DNA from: Collinsella sp.
GTDB lineage: Bacteria; Actinomycetota; Coriobacteriia; Coriobacteriales; Coriobacteriaceae
Direction of reading: 5' to 3'
Length of the DNA: 64,000 nt
Assembly (NCBI GenBank): GCA_018382125.1
Contig: JAGZQO010000008.1
Span: 10,489-74,488, forward strand
Made by a program: the position numbers and the translations under genes. Position 1 is the first letter of the stretch, and every line of letters begins with the position of its first letter. Shown here one piece after another: positions 22,685-31,049 of this stretch. The notes under the pieces were generated by a model that was not told the origin of the DNA, ran no database searches, and saw only the letters and a list, made by a program, of their open reading frames with translations.

Positions 22685-22809
22685 GGTTGCCCGGTGGGGC
22701 TTGGTTGTGTTTGTCGCGAGTTCCGCACGAGCCGAAGAGCACTTAATGTGCTCTTCGTGCGAGCCAGGACTGTAGAGCAGCAAACATAACCAAGCCCCAC
22801 CGGGCAACC
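22685..22809. repeat. Nested palindromic element with 22-29 bp arms
   Basis: Arms 22685-22706 and 22788-22809 are perfect 22-bp inverted repeats starting GGTTGCCCGG, and extend to 29 bp with one mismatch (to 22713 and from 22781). The inner hairpin is GAAGAGCAC-TTAAT-GTGCTCTTC (22734-22756). AGTTCCGCACG lies before it and CAGGACTGT after it. It lies 12 bases beyond the stop of the minus-strand P1 peptidase gene. Confidence 0.8.
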
Positions 22810-22821
22810 GGACGAGCTAGT

Positions 22822-23823
22822 TTACTTGGCGGCGCCGGGGATGCCGTGGGAGGTTTTGGCGGTTTTGGCTCCGTTCACGATGGCGGTTTCCAGTGCCCTT
22901 ACAGCGAGCATGCCCAGCAGGTCCAGAGGCACGGCGGCGCTTGCCTGGGCGCCCAGCTTGCCGCTGGCGAGGGTGTAGATGGTGTCACCGTCGTTGGTGG
23001 TGTGCGTAGGACGAATGGCGTGGGCATAGGCGTCTGCAGCCATCTGGGACACCTTGGTGGCCTGAGCTTTGGTGAGCTCGACGTTGGTGACGATGCAGCT
23101 GATGGTGGTGTTGGTGCGGTCGAGTGGCATCTGCATGGAGCCGGCGGCGGCAAAGGCGGCGAGTTCCATGTCGACGATCTGGTCGCTATCGGCCGCGGCG
23201 CGCATGCCGGCGACCCACTCGCCGGTGGTAGGGTCGACGACATTGCCGCAGGCGTTGACTGAGACCACGGCGCCTACCTTAACAGGGCCCAGCGCCACGG
23301 CGGCGGCACCGAGGCCGGCCTTCATGCAAGTGGCAGGACCCATGAGCTTGCCCACGGTGGCGCCGGTGCCGGCGCCTACATTGCCCTGCTCAAGCGTGGT
23401 GGGGGTGTTATCGAGCGCCTCGCGCACGGCGGCGATGCCGGCATCGATGTCGGGGCGCACGGTGGAATCGCCATAGGCGAGGTCGAAGATGCAGCTGGAG
23501 CATACGATGGGTACCTGCGTGGGGCCGACGGGCAGGCCGATGCCGCGGCTCTCGAGCTCGCGGGCGACGCCGCTTGCGGCCTCAAGGCCAAAGGCCGATC
23601 CACCCGAGAGGCAGACGGCGTGGACCTTGTCGACGGTGTTCTCGGGGCGCAGCAGGTCGGTCTCGCGTGATGCTGGGGCACCGCCACGAACGTCAACGCC
23701 GCCGGTGGCGCCTTCGGCGGCCACGATTACGGTGCAACCGGTACCGGCCTCCTCGTCCGTATAGTTGCCAAAGCAAAAGCCATCGACATCGCAAACGTCA
23801 ATGGCTTCAAGCAGTGTGTCCAT
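22822..23823 (-). CDS. P1 (S58) family peptidase / DmpA-like aminopeptidase
   Basis: A 333-residue member of the P1/DmpA family, self-processing N-terminal nucleophile hydrolases acting on short or D-amino acid peptides. Family landmarks are the GFCFGNYTDEEAGTGCTVIV start, AVCLSGGSAFGLEAASGV (about 70-87), the glycine-rich GNVGAGTGATVGKLMG, and TNTTISCIVTNV near the processing region. The ATG at 23823 has AGGAG seven bases upstream. Longer upstream frames have no ribosome site. It is alone, behind a small leader hairpin (near 23845-23861). Confidence 0.85.
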   Translation of the reverse strand: MDTLLEAIDVCDVDGFCFGNYTDEEAGTGCTVIVAAEGATGGVDVRGGAPASRETDLLRPENTVDKVHAVCLSGGSAFGLEAASGVARELESRGIGLPVGPTQVPIVCSSCIFDLAYGDSTVRPDIDAGIAAVREALDNTPTTLEQGNVGAGTGATVGKLMGPATCMKAGLGAAAVALGPVKVGAVVSVNACGNVVDPTTGEWVAGMRAAADSDQIVDMELAAFAAAGSMQMPLDRTNTTISCIVTNVELTKAQATKVSQMAADAYAHAIRPTHTTNDGDTIYTLASGKLGAQASAAVPLDLLGMLAVRALETAIVNGAKTAKTSHGIPGAAK

Positions 23824-23884
23824 GTTTTCTCCTATCGGTTTTCCGCCGGGCCTTATGCCCGGTCGGGATCCGTACGGTACGGCA

Positions 23885-23915
23885 AAATTGTAGGCGCTGG
23901 GGGATACCCAGCGCC
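23885..23915 (-). terminator. Probable terminator after maf
   Basis: A perfect 9-bp stem GGCGCTGGG-5-CCCAGCGCC (23893-23915) is followed on the minus strand by TACAATTTTG. The T-run is displaced by several bases, so efficiency is uncertain. Confidence 0.55.
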
Positions 23916-23923
23916 AGATGCAA

Positions 23924-24505
23924 TTACGAGAGTTTTTGAATCGCGCGTGCGACGCGTGCGATGGGCAGGCCCACCACGTTGTAGAAGTCGCCCGAAATAT
24001 CGTGCACGAGCATGCGTCCGCCGACACCCTGAATACCGTAGGCGCCGGCCTTATCCATGGGCTCGCCCGAGGCGACGTAGTGTTCGATCTGCTCGTCAGT
24101 GAGCTCATAGAACGTCACGTCGGTCACATCGACAAAGGATAGGCTCTCGGCGGCATGCGGGGCGGCAGTGCCGCCGGCCTTAACGATGCAGACGCCGGTC
24201 GCGACCTGGTGCGTGCGGCCCGAAAGCTCACGGAGCATAGTGCAGGCCTCGTCCTCGTTTGCCGGTTTGCCTAAAATCTTGCCATCGAAGGTGACGATCG
24301 TGTCGGCCGCGACGGTCAGCTCGGTGGGCTCGGCATGCTCGGCAGCGACAGCAGCGGCTTTGGCCCGTGCCAATCGCTCGACAAGCGTGAGCGGCGCCTC
24401 GTCGTCAAACGGCGTTTCATCGATATCGGCAGGGATGATGCGGATGTCATAGCCCGCCTCGCGCATCAGCTCGATGCGGCGCGGCGATTGCGAAGCCAAA
24501 ATCAT
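23924..24505 (-). CDS. maf: Maf-like nucleotide pyrophosphatase
   Basis: A 193-residue Maf/HAM1-fold house-cleaning pyrophosphatase that hydrolyses non-canonical nucleoside triphosphates. It starts LASQSPRRIELMREAG and has AADTIVTFDGKILGKP with the catalytic aspartate, and the SGEPMDKAGAYGIQG segment. Its ATG overlaps the stop of the DJ-1 gene in an ATGA, so translation is coupled. Confidence 0.92.
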   Translation of the reverse strand: MILASQSPRRIELMREAGYDIRIIPADIDETPFDDEAPLTLVERLARAKAAAVAAEHAEPTELTVAADTIVTFDGKILGKPANEDEACTMLRELSGRTHQVATGVCIVKAGGTAAPHAAESLSFVDVTDVTFYELTDEQIEHYVASGEPMDKAGAYGIQGVGGRMLVHDISGDFYNVVGLPIARVARAIQKLS

Positions 24506-25044
24506 AGCTGGATGCCCTCTGCGACCTTCTCGACAGCCTTATCGCCGGCGAGGGTGCGAAGCAGCTCAAGCGCAAAGGGGAGCGACTGGGCCATGCCACT
24601 GGCGGTGATGATGTTGCCGTCCTGCGTGACCTTCTCGCCGGTATAGGCTCCCTCGGGGAAGCTCTTCTCAAAGCCGGGGAAGCACGTGGCGTGGCGCCCC
24701 TCGAGCAGGTCGAGCTCGCCCAAGATAAACGGGGCGGCGCAGATGGCGGCAACGTGCTTGGTTGCGGCGAACTCGCAGACCACATCGCAGGCGCGCTGAT
24801 CGGCGCGCAGATTGGTGGCGCCGGGCAGACCGCCGGGCAGCACAACGCAGTCGTACTCGTCAAAGTTGATCTCATCAAAGAGCGCATCGCAGGTCACGGG
24901 GATCTGCAGCGAGCTGACGACCTCACGCGTGGGCATGATAGAGACGAGCGTGGCACGCACGCCGCCGCGACGCATGACATCGACCATGGTCAAGCATTCA
25001 ATAGTTTCAAAGCCATCGGCGGCGAGAACGGCAACGCTGGGCAT
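24502..25044 (-). CDS. DJ-1/PfpI family protein
   Basis: A 180-residue DJ-1/PfpI fold protein. The family cysteine lies in AAICAAPFILGE (about residue 100), and a glutamate near the start (DGFETIE) matches the usual partner. The ATG at 25044 follows AAAGGAATC. The frame extends upstream without a ribosome site. Roles in this family range from deglycase to chaperone, so no specific activity is claimed. Operon with maf. Confidence 0.87.
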   Translation of the reverse strand: MPSVAVLAADGFETIECLTMVDVMRRGGVRATLVSIMPTREVVSSLQIPVTCDALFDEINFDEYDCVVLPGGLPGATNLRADQRACDVVCEFAATKHVAAICAAPFILGELDLLEGRHATCFPGFEKSFPEGAYTGEKVTQDGNIITASGMAQSLPFALELLRTLAGDKAVEKVAEGIQL

Positions 25045-25150
25045 GAGGATTCCTTTCGTAAGGCGGCATACAATTAGCCGTCTTATACCCCGAAGGTGCC
25101 CGCTTGCCACGCTCAATCGCCGAATGATTTTTATGGGCAATGATAGGGCG

Positions 25151-26464
25151 CTAGTTGCGCTTGAGGTGGACGACGGTTTCGCAGTGGAAGGTTTGCGGGA
25201 ACAGGTCGACCGGCGTGATCTTGACGGGAGAGAAGGTTCCCTCCTCGACAAAGCGTTTGAGATCGCGCGCCAGGGTGGCCGGGTCGCAGCTCACGTAGGC
25301 GACATCGCGGGCGCTTGTGCTGGCGATGAGGTCGATGGCCTCGGGTGCCAGACCTGCGCGCGGCGGGTCGACCACCAAAACGTCGGCATCCTGATCGGGG
25401 AACTCGCGCACCGCGTCTCCGCCAATGACGTCGACATTATCGAGCTTATTGATTTCCAGGTTACGGCGCAGGTCGCGCACGGCAGGGCCATAGGCCTCGA
25501 CGGCGGCGACAAAATCGCAGCGGCGGGCGAGTGGCAGGGTAAAGGTGCCGGCGCCGCAGTACAGGTCCACAGCCAGCTCGTCTTCCTGAGGGTCGAGCGC
25601 TCCCATGACAAGTTCGATCAGAATCTCGGCACCCTTGGTGTTGACCTGGAAGAACGACGGGGCCGAAAGGCGCATTTGGCCGTCAGCGATATTCTCGGTC
25701 CACGAACCCTCGCCGGCGAGCATCTCGACCTTGGAGACGCGGCGGGCCTTCTTCTCGCCCTTGCTCATCACACGCACGATGCTCGTGGGATGAGCGGCGT
25801 CTGCCAGTACGCGCGAGACCTGCGAGCGCGGGAAAGAACCCGTGGGCGTCCAGAGTGCGACCTCGAGCGCCTTGGTGCGGCGCGAGGCGCGAATGCCCAC
25901 GCGCTCAAGGCCCAAGTCGTGGCTGCCGCTCAAATAGTTGAGTGCGCCGACGACCGATTTGAGTGCCTTGGGGAAGCGTTTGTCGAACAACGGGCACGAA
26001 TCGACGGTCACGATCTTGCTGGGATCTACGCCGTGCATGCCGAGGCGCACGCGACCGTTGACAACGGTCGGCTCGAGCTCGATTTTATTGCGGTAGCCCC
26101 AGTCGTCCTTGGTATGACGGATAGGTTGCACCAGCTCATCGACCTGATCGGGGCTGAACTTGCCGATGCGCTCGAGCGCGGAGCGCAGGTTTTGCTCCTT
26201 GGCGGTAAGCTGCGCGGTGCGCGAGAGATTGCCCCACGAGCAGCCGCCACAAACACCCACGAAGGGGCAGGGAGGCTGGATGCGGTCGGGGCTCGGCTCC
26301 AGAATCTCGGTGGTGCGGGCGCGCATAAACGACTTGCCGTCCTGCACGACCTCGGCCTCGACGGTGTCGCCCGCCACGGCGCCCTGCACAAAAACGGCCT
26401 TGCCGTTGTCGGCGTGCGCCAGCCCGTCGGCGCCGTACGTCATCGATTCTATGGTGAGCTTCAT
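25151..26464 (-). CDS. 23S rRNA (uracil-5)-methyltransferase, RlmD/RumA type
   Basis: A 437-residue SAM-dependent RNA m5U methyltransferase. It has an N-terminal TRAM domain (about 1-57), an iron-sulfur cluster motif C66, C72, C75 and C157, the SAM motif DLYCGAGTFTLPLA, and the catalytic cysteine C393 in YVSCDPATLARD. The ATG at 26464 gives the standard MKLTIESMTYGADGLA start with CAGGA upstream. Which uridine is modified cannot be decided from sequence. RlmD, RlmCD or TrmFO-replacing activity are all options. Confidence 0.88.
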   Translation of the reverse strand: MKLTIESMTYGADGLAHADNGKAVFVQGAVAGDTVEAEVVQDGKSFMRARTTEILEPSPDRIQPPCPFVGVCGGCSWGNLSRTAQLTAKEQNLRSALERIGKFSPDQVDELVQPIRHTKDDWGYRNKIELEPTVVNGRVRLGMHGVDPSKIVTVDSCPLFDKRFPKALKSVVGALNYLSGSHDLGLERVGIRASRRTKALEVALWTPTGSFPRSQVSRVLADAAHPTSIVRVMSKGEKKARRVSKVEMLAGEGSWTENIADGQMRLSAPSFFQVNTKGAEILIELVMGALDPQEDELAVDLYCGAGTFTLPLARRCDFVAAVEAYGPAVRDLRRNLEINKLDNVDVIGGDAVREFPDQDADVLVVDPPRAGLAPEAIDLIASTSARDVAYVSCDPATLARDLKRFVEEGTFSPVKITPVDLFPQTFHCETVVHLKRN

Positions 26465-26510
26465 ATTCCTGCCTGTCATTCGCGTTGTTGTCCGCACCAT
26501 GGTAGCAGGG

Positions 26511-26554
26511 AAAAGCGCCCCGCATCCGAGGCTTTCCTCAAATGCGGGGCGCTT
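26511..26554 (-). terminator. Intrinsic terminator after ppk
   Basis: A perfect 13-bp stem (AAGCGCCCCGCAT and complement, 26513-26554) ends in TTTT on the minus strand, 11 bases past the ppk stop. Confidence 0.9.
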
Positions 26555-26564
26555 CTACAAACGT

Positions 26565-29150
26565 CTATTTGGTCTTGCCGGTAATGAGCGTCTTTAGGCC
26601 TAAGCCAATCAGGCCCAGACCCATGCGCACGCGACCGGGGCGATGACGCTCGATGGCCTTGGTCTTGCCAGCGGGCTTCTCGCGACGGGTGCTCGTCTCG
26701 GACGAGGGCTTGGCGACGACCTGCGGCTCGGGCTGAGGCTCAGGTGCAGGCTCGGGCTCAATGACGGTCGCCTGGACCTGCTGGACCACGGGCGCCGCCG
26801 GCTGTGGCTCGGGGGCGGCGGCGGTAACGGGCTCCGTCTCAACGACGGGTTCTGCTGCGGCCTCGACGACGGCCTCCGGCTCCTCGACAGGCTCGGGTTC
26901 TGCCGCCGGGGGAGTGACGACAGCCTCCAGCTCGGCAGCAGGCTCGACCGCTGCTTCGTGCTCAAGCTCGCTCCGAACAGCCTCTTCGGCCACACGCTCC
27001 TTCTCCTGCGCACGCTGCTGCGCGGCTGCCTCGGCGTTGCGATAGGCACGCTCCAGCAGAGCTTCCTGTGAGTTGAAGAGCCTCTCGCCCTCGTGGCGCT
27101 CGACGGGGACCCAGGTGCCGTCGCTCGTGAGACTGCGGGCCTTCACGTTGTCGCGCAGCTGCATGCCCATGTACTCGTGCACCAGGGCGCGGCAGGTGGG
27201 GTCGAGCACGGGGAAGGCGATCTCCACGCGGTGCTCGGTGTTGCGCGTCATCATGTCGGCCGAGCTCAGATAGATCATGTCCGAGTCCACGCCAAAGGCG
27301 TAAACGCGCGCATGCTCCAAAAAGCGTCCGACGATAGAACGGACATACACGTTCTCGGTCTTGCCCGGAACGCCCGGCTTGAGGCACGAGATGCCGCGGA
27401 TGATCATGTCCACGCGGACTCCTGCGCACGATGCCTCGGCGATCTTGTCGATGACCTCGCGGTCGGTGAGCGAGTTGAGCTTAAAGAACACACGGGCGGG
27501 CTCGCCAGCGAGGGCGCGCTGGATCTCGCGGTCCAGGCCGCGCATGATGAGCGGCTTCAGGCCGACCGGCGCCACGCCCAGGAAGCGGTAATCTCCGCGC
27601 AGGTTGCCCAGCGACAGGTTGCGGAAGAACAGGTTGGCGTCCTCGCCGATGCCGGGATGGGCGGTCATGAGCATAAAGTCGCTGTAGAGCTTGGCCGTCT
27701 TCTCGTTAAAGTTGCCGGTGCCCAACAGCGTCAGGCGTGTAAGCGCCATGCCCTCGCGATAGGTGAGCTGGCAGATCTTGGAGTGGCACTTAAAGCCTTC
27801 GGAGCCGTAGATGACGGTGCAGCCTGCCTCTTCCAGACGCTCGGCCCACTCGATGTTGTTCTGCTCGTCGAAGCGGGCGCGGAGCTCCATGAGCACCGTG
27901 ACCTCTTTGCCGTTCTCGGCGGCATCGATCAGCGACTCGCACAGGCGGCTCTGCTTGGCCACACGGTAGAGCGTGATGCGCAGTGAGATGCACTCGGGGT
28001 CGTAGGCGGCCTCGTGCACCAGATCCAGGAAGGGGTTCATGGCCTCGTAAGGGTAAAAGAGCAGCTTGTCGTGCTGCAGCACCTGCTCGCGGATGGAGCG
28101 GGTCATATCGATGGTGGGGTTGGGCTGCGGCTTAAACGGCGTAAAGAGCAGCTCGTTGCGCAGGTGCTCGGGAATCTTGCCCTCAATGCCGAAGACATAG
28201 CCCAGGTTGAGCGGGATATCGCAGGTAAAGACCGAGCGACGTGAGAGCTCGAGCGCCTTGCGGATAGTCTTGAGCGTTGCTTTTTCGAGTGAGCCCGAGA
28301 CGGCGAGCACTACCGGCTGCAGGCGCAGGCGCTTCTTGAGGATGCGCTTCATATGCTGGCGGTAGTCCTCTTCCTCCTCGACGCCCTCGCCGTCCGGATC
28401 GATGTCGGCGTTGCGGGTGACGCGGATGAGCGAACGGTCGAGCGGCTTATAGGAGCCAAAGCAGCTGTCCAGACAGGCGAGGATGACGTCCTCGAGCAGA
28501 ATGTAGGAGTAGGTGCCGGTGGGCGAGGGGATCTCGACCACGCGGTTCATCGAGGCGGGAATCTCGATCAGGCCCAGCAGACTTTCCTCGTCGGTGACGC
28601 CGTCCAGGCCGCAGGCCAGGTAGAGTGCGCCGTTGCGCAGGTTGGGGAAGGGGTGGCGCGGGTCGATCACCAGCGGTGAGATGACCGGCGACACGTAGGC
28701 CTGGAAGTAGCGGGTTACAAAGGTGCGCTCCTCGGGCGTAAGCGAATCGACACGCGCGCGGTGAACGCCCAGGGTGTCGAGCTTGCCCTCGATGTTCTTA
28801 AAGATGGACTCCCAACGGGTAAGGAGCCCGGGCATTTCGGCCATGACAGCATCGACCTGTTCGGAGGCGGTCATATTGCTCTTGTTGTCGACAGGCTGCT
28901 TTTTGAGCTCGGCAAGGTCGGACAGGCCACCCACGCGCACCATGAGGAACTCATCGAGGTTGGACTCGAAGATCGAGACGAACTTAAGGCGCTCGAACAG
29001 CGGCACGGACTCATCAAAAGCCTCGTCGAGCACACGGTTGTCAAAGCGCAGCCAGCTGAGCTCTCGGTTCTGCGTGTACGAGAAGTCGCGCGGCGGTTTG
29101 CGCAGCTTTGCGGCGGCTTGCTTTTTTTCGATTTTGCTCGGCATATGCAT
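26565..29150 (-). CDS. ppk: Polyphosphate kinase 1 with long Pro/Glu/Ala C-terminal tail
   Basis: An 861-residue PPK1, which reversibly polymerises the gamma phosphate of ATP into polyphosphate. The N and head domains (RELSWLRFDNRVLDEA, ESNLDEFLMVRV) and two phospholipase D-like domains are complete. The phosphorylated histidine is in FKCHSKICQLTYREG, and a second conserved histidine is in TRNTEHRVEIAFP. The enzyme would normally end near residue 700. Here about 160 further residues follow: a short charged helix, a stretch of roughly 90 residues of Pro, Glu, Ala and Val, then a basic segment and a glycine/leucine-rich end (GLGLIGLGLKTLI). ATG at 29150 or 29144 fits the normal start. No strong ribosome site. 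A phosphate operon lies elsewhere in the window. Confidence 0.92.
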   Translation of the reverse strand: MHMPSKIEKKQAAAKLRKPPRDFSYTQNRELSWLRFDNRVLDEAFDESVPLFERLKFVSIFESNLDEFLMVRVGGLSDLAELKKQPVDNKSNMTASEQVDAVMAEMPGLLTRWESIFKNIEGKLDTLGVHRARVDSLTPEERTFVTRYFQAYVSPVISPLVIDPRHPFPNLRNGALYLACGLDGVTDEESLLGLIEIPASMNRVVEIPSPTGTYSYILLEDVILACLDSCFGSYKPLDRSLIRVTRNADIDPDGEGVEEEEDYRQHMKRILKKRLRLQPVVLAVSGSLEKATLKTIRKALELSRRSVFTCDIPLNLGYVFGIEGKIPEHLRNELLFTPFKPQPNPTIDMTRSIREQVLQHDKLLFYPYEAMNPFLDLVHEAAYDPECISLRITLYRVAKQSRLCESLIDAAENGKEVTVLMELRARFDEQNNIEWAERLEEAGCTVIYGSEGFKCHSKICQLTYREGMALTRLTLLGTGNFNEKTAKLYSDFMLMTAHPGIGEDANLFFRNLSLGNLRGDYRFLGVAPVGLKPLIMRGLDREIQRALAGEPARVFFKLNSLTDREVIDKIAEASCAGVRVDMIIRGISCLKPGVPGKTENVYVRSIVGRFLEHARVYAFGVDSDMIYLSSADMMTRNTEHRVEIAFPVLDPTCRALVHEYMGMQLRDNVKARSLTSDGTWVPVERHEGERLFNSQEALLERAYRNAEAAAQQRAQEKERVAEEAVRSELEHEAAVEPAAELEAVVTPPAAEPEPVEEPEAVVEAAAEPVVETEPVTAAAPEPQPAAPVVQQVQATVIEPEPAPEPQPEPQVVAKPSSETSTRREKPAGKTKAIERHRPGRVRMGLGLIGLGLKTLITGKTK

Positions 29151-29161
29151 CTGTCCGTTCA

Positions 29162-29176
29162 GTCCCCGCAGGGGAC
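29162..29176 (-). promoter_or_regulatory. Small hairpin in the ppk leader
   Basis: GTCCCC-GCA-GGGGAC, a perfect 6-bp hairpin just before the ppk start. It shares the GGGGAC head seen in the palindromic repeats but is too short to assign. Confidence 0.3.
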
Positions 29177-29189
29177 GGTAGCCTAACAC

Positions 29190-29475
29190 TATTCACTATT
29201 GTCTCAATTTAGTCGACTTGCGGCACGGACGTATTGTGCGAACGGTATCTTTACCTACTTCTTACGCTGTCAAGCCATAGAGCTGACGCCCGTCGCGTTG
29301 TGAAAAACGGTCTATATCCTCACTCAACTGGTGAGTATGTGTGAATAAGAATGATAGGTAGCTGAATATCATCGAATACAGACAGAAACACGAACAAGCG
29401 TCATTTATATACATAAAACCGTTTTAGATATGCAATTCTTAATCGAAAGATTGGAGTTGTAATTGCGAATGATTT
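29190..29475. other. AT-rich intergenic region between ppk and arcA
   Basis: This gap is clearly richer in A and T than the genes. It should hold the ppk promoter and upstream control sites for arcA. Several TGAAT/GAATA half-sites (29339-29385) loosely recall arginine-repressor boxes, but no full palindrome is convincing. No gene seen. Confidence 0.4.
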
Positions 29476-29504
29476 TTGAGAAAAAAGATCGTTTACCTTA
29501 GAAA
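29476..29504 (+). promoter_or_regulatory. Candidate promoter for arcA
   Basis: TTGAGA (29476-29481), a 17-base spacer and TAGAAA (29499-29504). This leaves an untranslated leader of about 190 bases before arcA, containing a short open frame at 29545. Confidence 0.55.
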
Positions 29505-29544
29505 AGTTACTTTAGAACGCCGAAGTACATCATGGGGGAATCAC

Positions 29545-29607
29545 ATGCGATATACCGTTCACCCCTCATATAAAACCGTTCGGGGGCGAGGTGGAAGTAT
29601 GGACTGA
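29545..29607 (+). CDS. Possible 20-residue leader ORF before arcA
   Basis: An ATG at 29545 with GGGGGA six bases upstream opens a 20-codon frame ending TGA at 29607. It contains three arginine codons (residues 2, 13 and 15). A leader peptide sensing arginine upstream of arginine deiminase would be sensible, but the codons are not in a tight run and no clear terminator follows. It may be chance. Confidence 0.3.
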   Translation: MRYTVHPSYKTVRGRGGSMD

Positions 29608-29702
29608 TTTTGGATATAAATATGTCGTCAGCAATAACGCCTCACACGGAGGGGCGCTAACGAATCGGCCCTGACAGGGGCCCGAAAGAAAGGTAGGAGG
29701 CC

Positions 29703-30944
29703 ATGACGAAAGGTCTGCACGTGCCTTCCGAGATCGGCAAGCTCAGGAAGGTCTGCCTGCACCGTCCCGGCGACGAGCTCCTCAACCTGCCGCCCGACGA
29801 GCTCGAGCGACTCCTGTTCGACGACGTCCCGTTCCTGGAGGTCGCGCAGCAGGAGCACGACACCTTCGCCCAGATCCTGAGGGACCAGGGCGTGGAGGTC
29901 CTCTATCTCGAGAACCTCGTCGCCGAGGTGTTCGACCAGGTCCCCGGCGCCCGCGCCGAGTTCACCGACCAGTACATCGCCGAGGCAGGCATCCGCGGCC
30001 AGCACATGCCGCAGATCGTCCGCGAGAAGCTGGACTCCATCGAGGACAACCTCGAGTTCGTCAAGAAGACCATGGCCGGCATGACCAAGTCCGAGATCGA
30101 CATGCCCCTCACGGCGTCCACGACCCTCGACTCCCTTGTCAACTCCGAGTCCGAGTCCGACCTGATCATCGACCCGATGCCCAACCTCTACTTCACCCGC
30201 GACCCGTTCGCGGTCGTCGGCGAGGGCGTCAACCTCAACCGCATGTACTCGGTCACCCGCAACCGCGAGACCCTGTACGGCAAGTACATCTTCAAGTACC
30301 ACCCCGACTACAAGGACGTCTCGCTGTACTTCCGCCGCGACTGCCAGTTCCACACCGAGGGCGGCGACGTGCTGAACATCAACGAGAAGACCCTCGCCGT
30401 CGGCATCTCCCAGCGCACCCAGGCCGCCGCTATCGACGTCATGGCCCAGAACATCTTCTGGAACTCCGACTCCAAGGTCGAGCGCATCCTGGCCTTCGAC
30501 ATCCCGGTCTCGCGCGCCTTCATGCACCTCGACACGGTCTTCACCCAGATCGACGTCGATAAGTTCACGATCCACCCCGCCATCATGGGCACCCTGCGCG
30601 TCTACGAGCTGACCGCCGGCAAGAACCCGGGCGACGTGAACATCCGCCTGATCGAGGACACCCTCGAGCACGTCCTGGAGGACGCCACCGGCGTCGACCA
30701 GGTCAAGCTGATCCCCTGCGGCGGCGGCGACCCGATCGCGGCCTCCCGCGAGCAGTGGAACGACGGCTCCAACACCCTGTGCGTCGAGCCCGGCAAGATC
30801 TGCGTCTACGCCCGCAACACCGTCACCAACGACGTGCTGTACAAGGAGGGCCTGGACCTTCTCGTCGTGCCCTCCGCCGAGCTCTCCCGCGGCCGCGGCG
30901 GCCCGCGCTGCATGAGCATGCCCTTCTGGCGCGAGGACCTCTAA
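29703..30944 (+). CDS. arcA: Arginine deiminase
   Basis: A 413-residue arginine deiminase, first enzyme of the ADI pathway (arginine to citrulline and ammonia). The family blocks MPNLYFTRDPF, CQFHTEGGDVL and MHLDTVFTQID carry the active-site Asp, Glu/His and His. The nucleophile is C403 in GGPRCMSMPF. AGGTAGGAGG precedes the ATG. Third codon positions are almost all G or C, more strongly than in neighbours, as in highly expressed genes. It is followed by the matching ornithine carbamoyltransferase and a YfcC/ArcD-type carrier, so this is an arginine catabolic locus. It gives ATP only if a carbamate kinase exists, and none is in the window. Confidence 0.96.
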   Translation: MTKGLHVPSEIGKLRKVCLHRPGDELLNLPPDELERLLFDDVPFLEVAQQEHDTFAQILRDQGVEVLYLENLVAEVFDQVPGARAEFTDQYIAEAGIRGQHMPQIVREKLDSIEDNLEFVKKTMAGMTKSEIDMPLTASTTLDSLVNSESESDLIIDPMPNLYFTRDPFAVVGEGVNLNRMYSVTRNRETLYGKYIFKYHPDYKDVSLYFRRDCQFHTEGGDVLNINEKTLAVGISQRTQAAAIDVMAQNIFWNSDSKVERILAFDIPVSRAFMHLDTVFTQIDVDKFTIHPAIMGTLRVYELTAGKNPGDVNIRLIEDTLEHVLEDATGVDQVKLIPCGGGDPIAASREQWNDGSNTLCVEPGKICVYARNTVTNDVLYKEGLDLLVVPSAELSRGRGGPRCMSMPFWREDL

Positions 30945-30956
30945 GTCTTTCCGTTT

Positions 30957-30985
30957 CCGGTGCGGTCCCCCTACAACCGCACCGG
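30957..30985 (+). terminator. Hairpin between arcA and the carbamoyltransferase gene
   Basis: A perfect 10-bp stem CCGGTGCGGT-9-ACCGCACCGG without a T-run. It may stabilise the arcA mRNA end or partly reduce downstream transcription. Confidence 0.5.
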
Positions 30986-31049
30986 CTTCGCCCGTTAAAC
31001 AGGCAACACTAATACTTACGTAATTCATTTCTTCGAAAGGAATCGAACC

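Noticed and set aside
22483..22809. Insertion sequence remnant with terminal inverted repeats
   Set aside because: Arms enclose fewer than 100 bases, no transposase fragment or target duplication is visible, and arms differ between elements.
29339..29385. Arginine-repressor boxes upstream of arcA
   Set aside because: Only scattered TGAAT/GAATA half-sites. No 18-bp palindrome near consensus.
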